Below, piece after piece: positions 51,001 through 63,000 of a stretch of 64,000 bases of DNA. A program made the translations under genes and the position numbers. The notes beneath the pieces are model-generated. The model saw only the letters and a list, made by a program, of their open reading frames with translations. It made no database searches and was not told where the DNA came from. Numbering within the stretch: position 1 is the first letter of the stretch; every line of letters begins with the position of its first letter. This DNA is from Nereocystis luetkeana (Eukaryota > Sar > Phaeophyceae > Laminariales > Laminariaceae), in NCBI GenBank assembly GCA_031213475.1, contig JARUPZ010000005.1, forward strand, positions 8,180,988 to 8,244,987, in the 5' to 3' direction.

Positions 51001-54000
51001 AAGTCGAGGCCAAGATAGCGGTAGACGCGAAGCCTGAAACAGGGGCCAAGGTGGTCGGCGGGGAGGATAAAAATGCGTGTACCGGTGAGTGTTCGACGGA
51101 ATTTCGGTAGCCGAGGCTGTTCAAGCAGGCTTACCCGCGCATTAGAATACTTGACGATGCGAAAATGCCGTCATTGTTGTGGATGGGGTTGAAATGTTAT
51201 GGTACTTACCGCATTTACACGATGTTTTTTTACGTTGTCTTGTTGAGGTACCAAACGGTTCTAAATACGGTATGAAGTGCAGCTGGAATAGACTGCTGAT
51301 AGATCAACGTTGTTTACGTGTGTTATGGTACATTCATCCAGCATGAATTAAGCGCAGCCAAACGATTTCGACAAACGGTATTTTGATCGATTGCGCCGAG
51401 TGAAGCCTTTTTTATGAATGCTCCTTGTGTAAAACTTTCGATGTGTGTCGCCAGTTCCAGCAACGAGTACTTACTGCTTTGCGCGCAGGTCAACGAGAAT
51501 ACTATATCGCGTCGATGGTGCGAACACGGATAAACCTCACTCTACACATGGGGAAACCCAGCTGCCATCCATCCATCCTTGTCCATGATCGCTTTGCTCG
51601 CCGCTGCACAACCGCACCATGAAACCCGTCACGTACTATGCGTTGCTGTCTTCAAACTTGACGAGACGGTAACCACCAATGAGGCATCATCACCGGATGA
51701 CAACTATGTGACGCCTCTGCTCGACCCTCTCATCTGTCTCCGTGCCGCTTTCGCGACGTACCTGTTAGGGCCCATGGAGAACGATATTGTGGCCGAAGAT
51801 CCCCCCGCTGCCACGCCAAGTGACGCAACCGAATCGGCGCCGGCAGCGTTACCCGACGGCCACGTCGCCGAATCGACGTCGACAATCCAAGACGAGCCAA
51901 CGAACCCGACCGAGGCGACCACTGTAGAGGTGATCGGGTCAGCGGTCGAGCCAGTGGAGACGGCCGTGGTTGTGGAAACCGTGGACACTGTCGCCGACGA
52001 CGAGACCGAGGCCGCGTTAGTTGTAGATTTGGACTCCGAAGTGGTGGTCACCGAAGAGAAGAAAACTGCGCAGGCCGGTGAGTGGCCGACCATGTTTTGA
52101 CACGTGTGGGGTTTGAATGATAGCCCAGAGTGTGCAAGAGCAGGGGAGTCGCGTGCGTTGGTTGTTGTTGTTGTTGTGCCGTGGCTCGGACATGAGCTGA
52201 AATGGTTCGACACGTCTGAGATAGTTCGGATTAAGTTGTGGGGGGTATTGTTTTCGTTGGAAATCAAATATGGAGGCATCGCCTTTCCTCCAGGGACGCG
52301 TGGAGCCAACAGCCACCGGGCTAGTGCCGGTGAACCTGGCTTGGAACCGAGCATCAGGACTCGCTCCCAACAACGTGTTATAATCGCTTGCGGCTGCACT
52401 AGTTGACCTGTCGGCTGTAAATTCACTTTAAATGGTGGCAATACCCCGACGAGGATGCCGGTTATTCGGTACTTCGAAACAAACATGCCCAGTAAGTCCG
52501 TATCATGTTCCGACGTGGAAGTAAACGCCCGCCCGTCGATGATGCCCCTCGTCGCCTTGACTTCAGTACCCGCCACAGGTGGAGAGTCTGTGGCCGAGGA
52601 ACAAAACGCCTCCGCCAGCCTCTCGTGCGACATGCCCAAGTCTAGTTCCGCCGCTGACAGCGAACAGCCCACCACCGAATCGGCGGCGACCCCCCTAGAT
52701 GAGACAGCGGGTCCGACCGAGACGACGTCTGCGGGGACCGAGGTCGTGACCGAAGAAACTACTCCGGCAGCCGCGGCACCCAACGCCGAAGATGCTGCTC
52801 CGGCTAACCGCTCCCGTGAATTGCCCTTGGGCGAGGAGGAGACACCGGTGGTCGAAGCTGCAGCCACGCCGGTGGAGACGGGAATATCAGAGGCCGCTGA
52901 AGTCGCGGACGCCATCGTAGCTGACGAGATCGAGGCTGATGTTGGGGAAGACGCCAGACCTGAAGTGGAGGTGGCGGTGATCTCGAAGGAGGAAGGAGAT
53001 GCTTGTGGCGGTGAGTGTCCCAACGGGATATGTGACTGACGGCGTGGTACCACTGTAGTGTGAACTGGCGGGTGATATTCGAAACGCACAACAAATCAAG
53101 TTGATAAACAAGACAGACTCCTACCCTATCCCTATCAACAGGTAGGTGCCATATCATACAACATCATACTTGGCCTAGTATATAGTATCATATGATCTGA
53201 TACGAAACGGTATGATGCCGATCTATATTTTACGCGTGTCATGTCGTGTTGTATCATGTGCTATATCATATCATGACATGAATATATATATATATATTAT
53301 ACCAGGTATATATATAATATATATATATATGATATGATACGCGAAACCTTATCGTATCACATCTTTGCTTATGATAGATTATCACATGATATCATGACAT
53401 GATCATACCATGACATAAATGCATATGATATGATATACGAAATCACATCGTATCACATCATTGCTTATGATAGATTGTCACATTATCACAGGACTTCATA
53501 CGATACCACATTATATCACATCATATTTTGTAATGCCACATAATATCATAGCATACCGCATCACATCATATGATATGATATGATATGATATGATATCATA
53601 TACTATCACTAATGTAATATCATATCATATACTTTTTTAGTTTTTTTTTTGTTTTTTAACATCACTTTTACCTTCCAGCCTTACTCGTGGGAGATTTTAC
53701 CCTCAACGAGTTTCTGGACAAGTTGTGGTCACAGGTGTCATCCCTTCTCCCCCCCGGTACGTGCCTTTAGTTTTTGTCGCTCATAGGGTTCAGCATTCTC
53801 ACTGCTCGTCGATTTTCATCGAATGTAGCTAACTCACGCTCTGGCGCTTTCCGCTCCTCACTTTCTTTTTTGCAAGAAAAAGCCACGAGCATGCACTCGG
53901 TGAGACTTGAACCCACGAAATTGATCTTGATAGGCACGCGGACCACCTACCAAGCCACCGGAGACGCCTATCATATCATATATGTCATGTCATACCATAT

Positions 54001-57000
54001 CATATTATAGCTGTCGTATCATATCACGTCATGTCTTGCCATGCCATGTCGCGTCATATCACATCATATCATATCAATATTTGTGATATTATATAAAAAC
54101 CATTCAGCTGTGTAGCGAGTTGTAAAGTCTGTGCGCTGAGTATTGGGGTTCGAAGAAGTGTACAATTGAGAAAACGTCCCATTTTAAGTGGAGGGTTTTG
54201 CTATCACATACTATCATACCAGGTATCATGTTATTTGGTGTGAGAATAATGATGTACACACCATTTAATGACATGCTTTTTTTTTTTTTTTTTTCCATCC
54301 CATTCATTATCTTCGCACATCTTCTTCTCTCTCTCCTTCCAACTCGTAACTCAGATCCGGGGTCACATAGCAGGCTCTTCTCCCCCCTTCCCGCTACGGC
54401 TATGAAATAGAATGGTGCATCATATAACAATGGTATATGGTCTCTGTCATGTCACATGCATACGATATGACGTGAAACATGGTAAATCATTACCAGGTAC
54501 TTAAAAAGGCCCTTCGTTTTTTATTCATTCGGGGCATGCTTCTTCAACGCCTATTGATTTCTTCTTTTGGAGAATGTTTTTGAGCGATGAATGTTGAAGC
54601 TCTTGCCGCAACATTGTCGTATTAACAACAAAACATAGTAATCATAGCAGTGCACGTAAGCAGTATTGTAGCGGTACGAGTGGCACTATTAATAGCGGGC
54701 CGGCGAAGCTGCTTCGCGGATTTTCACGATTCCTACCTGACATCATTGCGCGCCTGTGTTTGCCCTGGCTTCACTTTCCTTTTGGTTCGGTACCCTGTTA
54801 CATGCGTACTAGCATACAGGATTTTTCATGGCGCGTACTCGCTTAGAAAGGGGATCGGATCTGCTCATACAAAAACCGGTCGTTGCCGAGAAAGTACAAC
54901 CCACCAAAAACACCCGAGCAGACCACACGGCCAAACAGCAAACGTCTGGGAAAAGGCGCAGGAAAATGTACGCACACGAAAAAATGAAAAGCAGCCAGGC
55001 AGACATAGAACAAAGCAGCAAATATAGTCTAGATGGAGGGTACGGGCCACGGCTTGCCGAGGTATGCGTCATATTAAAGTCAGAGGTACGAGCCAGCCTC
55101 TCTATCAGCGGCTACGACTAGCTTTTTTTCAACACAACCCCGCTCTCCCTCCTTGGTGGCCGACTATTGGTCTCTTGTTTACCGCAATGTGAATACATCT
55201 TGCTCTTCTCCGCCGTCCGCAATCTTCGAATTTAAGGTTTTGTTAGAGGTCGGCAGCATGAATGAAAATACAATGATGTTAGACCTAGGCCAATGGAAAC
55301 GCGAAGTTCGAACGTTTTTTCTCAAATATATTGCTTTCAAAGAACAGCCGAAAATTTCCTCGTACCGCCGCTGTGGGAAAAAAAGAGAAAAAAAAATGCT
55401 TGCTTTTTTCTTCCCCCCCCCCCCAATGGCTGCAGGCGGCGCAATTTGTTTTTTTTGCCTGTAAATTGTCAACACGCTGATATAAACCAGCTCGTGCGAC
55501 GATCGACGCTCGGTCTCAACATAGACGCAGCCCACGGCCAACCCACTCGGTGCCCGGCAAGACCAACGAATATAGATAACGGCCTCTAAGATATCGGGTG
55601 GGTCCATGGTCTAGGGGGCGAGAGCTTGCTGGCGGCGACTTACGGTATTCTCCCAAACCTTGAAAAAAGTCTATTTTTAGCCATTCGAGACGGATGGAGA
55701 AGTTTTGTCTTCTGTTTTGTGCACACCAGCGCCCAATTGTTTTTTATCATACGCTTCGTCAGCTCCCGCCATATGACACCGGCCATGGTGTGAAGACGGT
55801 GACCCTAGGGTGGGTCGGAGCCCCTAACGAGCGCACTCCGTTCAGAATTCATGACGCAGTCGTTGGTTTTGTCGATCGATGTCTGTCAAGGACTCGGAAT
55901 CTCGCCGCTTCGAACCAAAGATCGGCCTGAGCTTTCTCAAGCCGATGTTGGCCTAATACCGGCCCCAGATTTGCTTTTTTCGGGCTTTTTAAAAGTTTGG
56001 ATTTTTTTTCTAAACGTGCCCATAGGAAGCGTGTTCTAAACAATTCTGGAGGGTATCTTTGAAATTCGAACTTTTTATTGATACGTCGCTTTCCCATTGG
56101 CATAGGTCTTATAGACCTTATAATATCATCACAGATCACACCATTTGATATGTGGTAGGTACCAGAGTACCAGGTTCGGATTGGGTGGCCAATTAAAGAT
56201 ATTTATAAGTGACTAGATCCACATACCCATGTGTGTCTCGAGAGTAGAGGTCGGCACCTAGAGGAACCGCCCCCCCCCCCCGAAAAGCGGATAAGGAGGC
56301 GTTGCTCTAAAAAGAAAAACCGGATCAAATCGTTTTTTCTCAGCCGGTTTTAACCCCTGTAGGACTGAAGTATCATTTTGAGGACAACCTACTTAGAATT
56401 TGAGTGGATTGTCCCCAAAACGGGACAGTTCTCGAAGGGTAGCGTTTTTTTGGTATGCGGTTAATACCGGATAGCAACCTTGAACGCCTTCAAATCGTTG
56501 ACAAACGATGGCTGTTTGTGTTCGGTGTGTGTTGTTTTTTGTGGTAATCGATTCATCGGTAGCCTACAACATGAACACAAGGTACTGGCGCAGGAAGAGC
56601 AGTCTTACATGGTATTATACACGCAGGTGACGTCAATTCCGGGTATATAATTTGATGTGTCGACGACATTGCTGGTAGGTACTGCTAATGTTTCAAGTAT
56701 ATATACCAGATAGCCGGCGTATACTCCTACCAGTATGAAGTAGTATCCATTTTGCGTAGAGCTTCTAATCAGCCCTCTCCTCATGACAAATGTGCATGTA
56801 TGCCCAAAAATTGAGGCATGCACGTACACTTGACAAGCCCATGGGCAGTGAAACCGTTTAGGTTGTTATTACTCCGTATGTGTACTGCTGTACGAGGTGC
56901 TACGAGTGTCACTATCAATACAGACCAGCAGTAGTATCAAGATACTGCTGTAACGAGCTTGGCCCGTGCTGCCGTTTCTTCCGGTTAAACGGTTGCCGCG

Positions 57001-60000
57001 TTTCCGTTCCGTTTTTTTTTCCGGTAACCAATTAACCGGTTGAAACCCGGAAGAAAATGATTTTTTGTCGAAAAACCGGGAGCTCGAACACGTCTGCTGG
57101 GATTCCAATAACCGGATAAAACCATTTTTTTTTTAGTGGCGCCCACCTCTAGTCTCGAGGTCATCGTTTCATCCTTGAGACAAACACGCGATGGGCTAGG
57201 GTTATGACGGTGCCATTGAACAATATTTTGGTACTTTATCGAAGTGATTTGTGGTGCATCATAGCATGTCACATATCACATGATATTCATGATATATTCT
57301 ATCATATTATATGATACCAGGTACGTGGTAAAATACTTCGAGTATGCGGATTGGGTGACCACAGTAGCGAGTTTTATTCGTTCATGCTTGATACCTTCAT
57401 ATAATATCCCATCAGCCACTTTGTGTATGATATGGATATGGATACTACAGTAGTATATATCGTACCAGGTATAACGTATCACTTGATATACAGCAGTATC
57501 AGGTTTATTGATATAGACATTGTGCCGACCTCTACAGGCCTGTCTTAACGAGAAACCTTTTTCATGATAATCGAATAGGAAAAAATGACTTTGATTCGAT
57601 TTGAATAGAATTTCGTGAAAAATGTGCCTTTGGGTCCTATCGAGGAATAGCGTATTTGAAAAATATACGAATAACACACAAGGGTCAACGAACACCAGAG
57701 GGCAACCAACGAGGCGAGCGACGGCCCGCGTCCTCCCCGGGGCGCCGCGGTCAGCGGCCGATTGTTTCTGCCGGCATCGCGGAAGAGGCTATCGCTCTTG
57801 GGACGTCTTGGGTGGCTGGCGCAGCCCCGAAGCCCCACGCACAGCGACGGGGATACAGCGATCGAAATTCTGAGCGAAGTCGTGACGTGGTCGGTGCTCA
57901 TGTGGTTTGCAAGGCGAAGGAGGATACAACACTGGGTTTGCGACGGCCTTGTATTTTTTGAGGCGCCTCGGATGGTCTACTCTGTGCTAGAGGCCGTCGG
58001 ACCTCGCGCTGCGGCTGCTCCGGTGGCCCTGTCTCTCGGGAATGGTGGATCTCACCTGTGAAGCAGTCGACAACACGGCTCAAGTTTGCGTGGCTTGCTT
58101 CGGTTTCAGGAACATGCCACGTCGAGTTGGATCAACTCCTCAAATCGAATAGCACGACGAGAAAAATAAATCCCACTAGACTCCTTGTCGATTTCGTTTT
58201 TTTGTTTTATTACGAATCAAATGTCAAAATGCTTGCTTGGTGATTCACTTTTCGACCAATCAGATACGAACCAAATCAAACGAAAAAAATATTGGCGGAG
58301 TATCATGAAAAAAGTTTCTCGTTTAATTTGGGCCCTAGTAGTTGCCCCCTTCTTTACACTCTGAACCAATTGCTCACCTCCTGAGCTGATTCGGTTCACC
58401 CCTTGGTTATAATGCCGATTGTTTGGTTGTCAAGTGTCACATTCACTCCCACCTCGGCCCTCCGAAGCCAGCCTTCCCGTTCAGCGATCGATCGTCCCCT
58501 CATCCGCGCCATGAGATCCGTGGCATAACCCTCATTCTCGATAGTCTTACAGCATATTTTACGTAGTATGTAATGGTAGGGCATGATGTAAGCCATAGGT
58601 CGTTGTATTAATCTTACGCCGCCCTACTCATGCGCAGCAAGGAGTTGTGGGCTTGCCACGGCTTTTCGTGAGGTACTTTTCCTCAGGTACGGTCCACACC
58701 ATGCGCCCGTGAAGTAGGACATCTAACACTTCAACATTTAGCACCTTGAGCCAAAGGGGCACCCTGTGGTGGTTGCACAATTCTGGATTGCACTGCCCGA
58801 AACACGGTCGGGATATTTACGCACTCCGTGCGATGTCGACGGCTAGATCGCCGCCTTCCAAGACTGGGGTGCCGAAGTAGTCGATTTGTTGGTTTGTGGG
58901 CGTCCCTGCTACGGTTCGCTGGCGGTGGCATCAAGTTTGACCCCCCGTGTTACATATGCCAGGAAGCACCAGCTCTCAATTTTAGTCCCCGAGAATATCA
59001 GCACGAGCGGCAAACCAACGGGGTCAATTGCTATCATCGTCTCCTCAAGGCTCGCCACCGACCCAAAGAATACTCCCGCGTCGTCGGCGCACATCATTTA
59101 TCTTTCGAGGGTTTTATAATTATTCCGTGCCAGTTGTTGTGTTGTCTGCACAACACTATGTCTGCATCGCTCATTGCTGCATAGAATGCGGCGAATCATT
59201 GCGTGGGCGTGTTGACTATCTCCTGGTATACTAGGTACGGAGTAAGCGACCGTTCGCCAAGAAAAAAATACACGTATTGAAACTACTGCGGTACTTGGTA
59301 TCAAGTCACCCACCACATTCTTGTCTGTTGGTCATCTCCACTTCATGCTCCACCTGTCGCCTGCAGGCGATGAACACGAGGCCGAGGATCAACCCACTGC
59401 CGCATCAAGTGACGCAACAAATGACGTACCAAGTCACTCACCGAGCGATACCCCTGAACCGGAGCCGACGGCAGCGGCCGAGGATGCCGCCCCCGAACCG
59501 GTGGCGACGACCCTGGGAGAGGTTTCGAGTCCAACCGAGGTGACGCGCGCAGAGACCGAGATGGTGGACGAAGAATACGTACTACCGCCACCAGCGGCGG
59601 TGCCGGTCGAGGATACTACTTTGATCGACTCGAAATCGCCTTTGGGTGAGGAGGAAGATGCAGTGTTTGTCGAGCCTGTGTTCGAGCCTGTAGAGGCGGA
59701 AGAACTGACGACCACCGAAGTGATGGACGCCGTTGTGACCGGGGAGACCACGGCAGGGGCTGTGGTACATGCGGGGCAGCCAGCTGTGGAGGAGGATGAA
59801 AAAGCTATCCCCGTTGGTGAGTGGTCTATTTGTTTTCCGAGTCCATCAGTTAGAATTGAAGGCTTTTGGGCAGGCCCATGAGGTGTCTGTCGGTCGATGC
59901 GAGGGTGTAGCCATTCCTGTTGGCTTTGTATGCGTTTTTAGAAGAATCAACGATACATTGAACGTGGACCCGATGCAAGTTTAACTGCCTGACCTTCATG

Positions 60001-63000
60001 TGAATGCGCAAAGGACTTCAGAGTGAGACATACTTCTCAGTCATGGCCACAATCATGTTCTGAACTCCGGCGTAGGAAATTATCAGGAGTGGCGTATACG
60101 GTGGGCTTGACCTGCGTCATACCACAGAAAATCGTGAGACCAAGACGCCTAGCGTAAAGTTTTTCACCTTCTTCCCATTTGACGCGTACGTACAGACTGG
60201 TCCAAGTTGAACGTTCTAAATTTGTTGCCCGGTCAAGTCGACGCCGTTGTTTTGATTCAGACCCTGAGTTTGCTCGCATGTTCATGGGTTCTTTAATGTT
60301 TTTTTTGCAACGGTATTTTTTATGTTCCGTTCGTTACCATTTGGGATTTTTTGGGAAATTTAGACTACCTTGGACCCAGCATTTTCGGTGAAAGAAAAAA
60401 GAAAGAAAAAACACCGTCCCTAGAAATTCCGAAAAAAAGTTTATAGAACACGTGTGCAAAACATTCTGAAACCGGATTGATAACTGGTGGGGACATTTTG
60501 ACTTTGAGGGGAAACGCTTATGATTTGCGTCGTTGCCTTGTAATTACCTACTTTCAGTGTAGGGCCGATTCTTGAAAACGTTGCGCCAAACCTATTCACA
60601 GGCATGTCTTGGAATACCTGGAACCGGCTTGTTCAGAAACAAGTACAAGACCAATGGTTTCTTGCTACCGAAACGCCTGCATATTCTTGATATTTTAGAA
60701 GACCTGAAGATGGCCAAGACACATGTTCGCCGCTAGCCTCAGCTCTAGATCCCAAATAAAAACCTGACTGGCTATGTCACCGTCTTCCGCTGTTCATGGT
60801 GGTCAGTCAGTATGACACCAAAAATGACATCCTAGTAAATATATCGCAGTGGCATTCGTGGCGGAGAAGATTTCGGGCACCCAGTTTGAACCCGCTTGTA
60901 CGCTTGAAATCATTAGCACGGTGTGAAACTGGTTTATTTCACCGATCAAATAGCCTCCTGTCGGAGGATCGTTGATCCCACACCCCCTCCTAGAAGTGGA
61001 TGATGACAAAATGCGGCGACGTTACGTTGCTCACAACCGTCCAAAGTTTAGACGGTGTGGGTGTGACCGTGTGTGTCAAAGAAAAAAACTATATGGGTGA
61101 CACTGAAGTACGATATCACAGAATTCCTCACCACGGTCGATGGAGAACGCATATTTGACAATTTGGGGCGCCTAAGCATATCCGTCTTTCACCCACCCCC
61201 ATTAAGGCTTGCAGGTGTATGCCCGAATCATCATTAAACTCTAGCCGCAGACCCCCCGCAGCTTAACCTCCCAGCTTGATGCTGAGTAGTCCGAAACGAG
61301 TATTTGCAAACTATTTTCTTATACCGCCACTCATAGCACACTTTCCCATCGATATCTTCCGCATCGCTCTCCGTTACTTCCCTGTAGAAGACGAGCTTGT
61401 TCTCGAAGAACCACCCACTGCCTCACGAAGTGGCGATCCTCAATCAGAGCCGGAGGCCGCAGCTGCAGACCCTATCCCTGAACCAGTGGTGACGACTCCA
61501 GATGAGGTAACAAGTGCAATTGAGACGACGACAGCGGCTACCGACGACACCGCCCCAGAACAAGCAGCGGCAGCGGAATCGACCATGGCTGATAGTACTG
61601 GTGTGGTCGACTGCTCGCCGGAGACGCTCGCGGTTGAGCCAGTGGAGGATGAAGAGGCGGTAGCTGTGGACACCGTGGCGATAGGGATTGAGACCGAGGC
61701 TGAAGCAGACGCGGAGTCTGAGGTGGAGATGGTTGTGGCTGCCGCCCTGCCCCCGGTCGACGATGCTGCGCCGACCGAGGTAGCTTCTATGGCCGACAAC
61801 TCGTCCAAGACTCCTGTAGGAGAAGAATCGGCGACCATTGAGGCTGCGGCCGAGCTAGTGGAGGCTGAAGAGCCAGCAGTGGTGGACGATGCTGTGATGA
61901 CCAGGGAGATCCAAGCTGGGGTTGTGGTAGACGCGGGGTCGGACGCAGACGTGGCGGTGGTCGCCGCACCGACCTCGACCGAGTATACTAGCCCGACGGA
62001 GACAGTCTCTGCGGTCGATTTCTCGGCCAAGACTTCTGTAGGCGAGAAAACACCAACGATTGTGGAGAATGTAGGCGAGCCAGTGGAGGCTTCAGAGGTG
62101 GCCGTGGTGGAGTGTATTGACGTTGTGACGACCGAGGGTATCGAGGCCGAGAATGCGGTAGCCGCGGACCCTGAAGAGAAGGTAGCCGGCGTCCCTGTTC
62201 TAGATTATTTGTGGAATCTATGTGATTCGTGCGTATCCGAAGATGCCGCTTCGACCAAGACAGCTGCTTCGATCGACGAGCCGCCCGGGTCACCCGCAGG
62301 CAAGGAGAAAGTAGCGATCGTCGAGGCTGAGGCAGAACTAGTGATTGTGGAAAAATCAACGGATGTCGGCGTTTTTGACGCTATGGTGACCAAGGAGATC
62401 GAGGCTGAGGTTGTGGAAGACGTGGGGTCCAACAAGAAGGTGGCCATGGTCGCTGAACCGACGCCGGCTGTGGATGCTGCTCCGATCGCGGAAGCTGGTG
62501 CGACCGACGACTCGCCCGAAACGCCCAACAATACGGACGAACCAGTTGTTGTCGATGCTGTGGCTGGATCAGTGAAGGTTGCAGAGCTGACGGCCGTGGA
62601 CATTGAAGAGACTCTGGCGACCGAGGGAACCAAGGCCGATGTTGTGAAAGACGCGGGTCATGAACAGGAAGTGTCGGTTGTCGATGCCCCGACCCCGGTC
62701 AAGGATGCTGCCACGATCAAGGCAGTTGATACAACCGACGATTTTCCCGGGCCGCTGGCGGATAAGGATGTTGTCGGGGCCAAGGAGACCAAGGCCGTTG
62801 ATATAGGCGCGGATCCTGAAGCGGATGAAGCGGGGACCGAAGTGAAGACCTCGGTCGAGGATGCTGCTCCGACCGAGCAAGTTACTGTGGCGGTCGAGTC
62901 TCCCGGGACGCTTGCCGTAGAGGAAGCACCGGTCGAAAATGAAGTCGTGCCGGTGGAGACTGTAGAGCCAGAGGTGGTGGACAATGTGGACACTATGGGG

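Larger units (their letters stand above)
53149..54100. repeat. AT-rich TATCATATGATA tract in modular gene intron E
   Basis: Long stretches of CATATGATATGATATGATA and TATCACATCATA, interrupted by the candidate exon at 53,679-53,756 and the tRNA-like sequence near 53,890. At 53,285-53,330 a (TA)n palindrome is centred on a TACCAGGTA. Confidence 0.8.

Noticed and set aside
51704..53089. 461-codon minus-strand open frame
   Set aside because: It overlaps exons D and E and their intron in antisense. It lacks motifs and its composition follows the complementary acidic codons.
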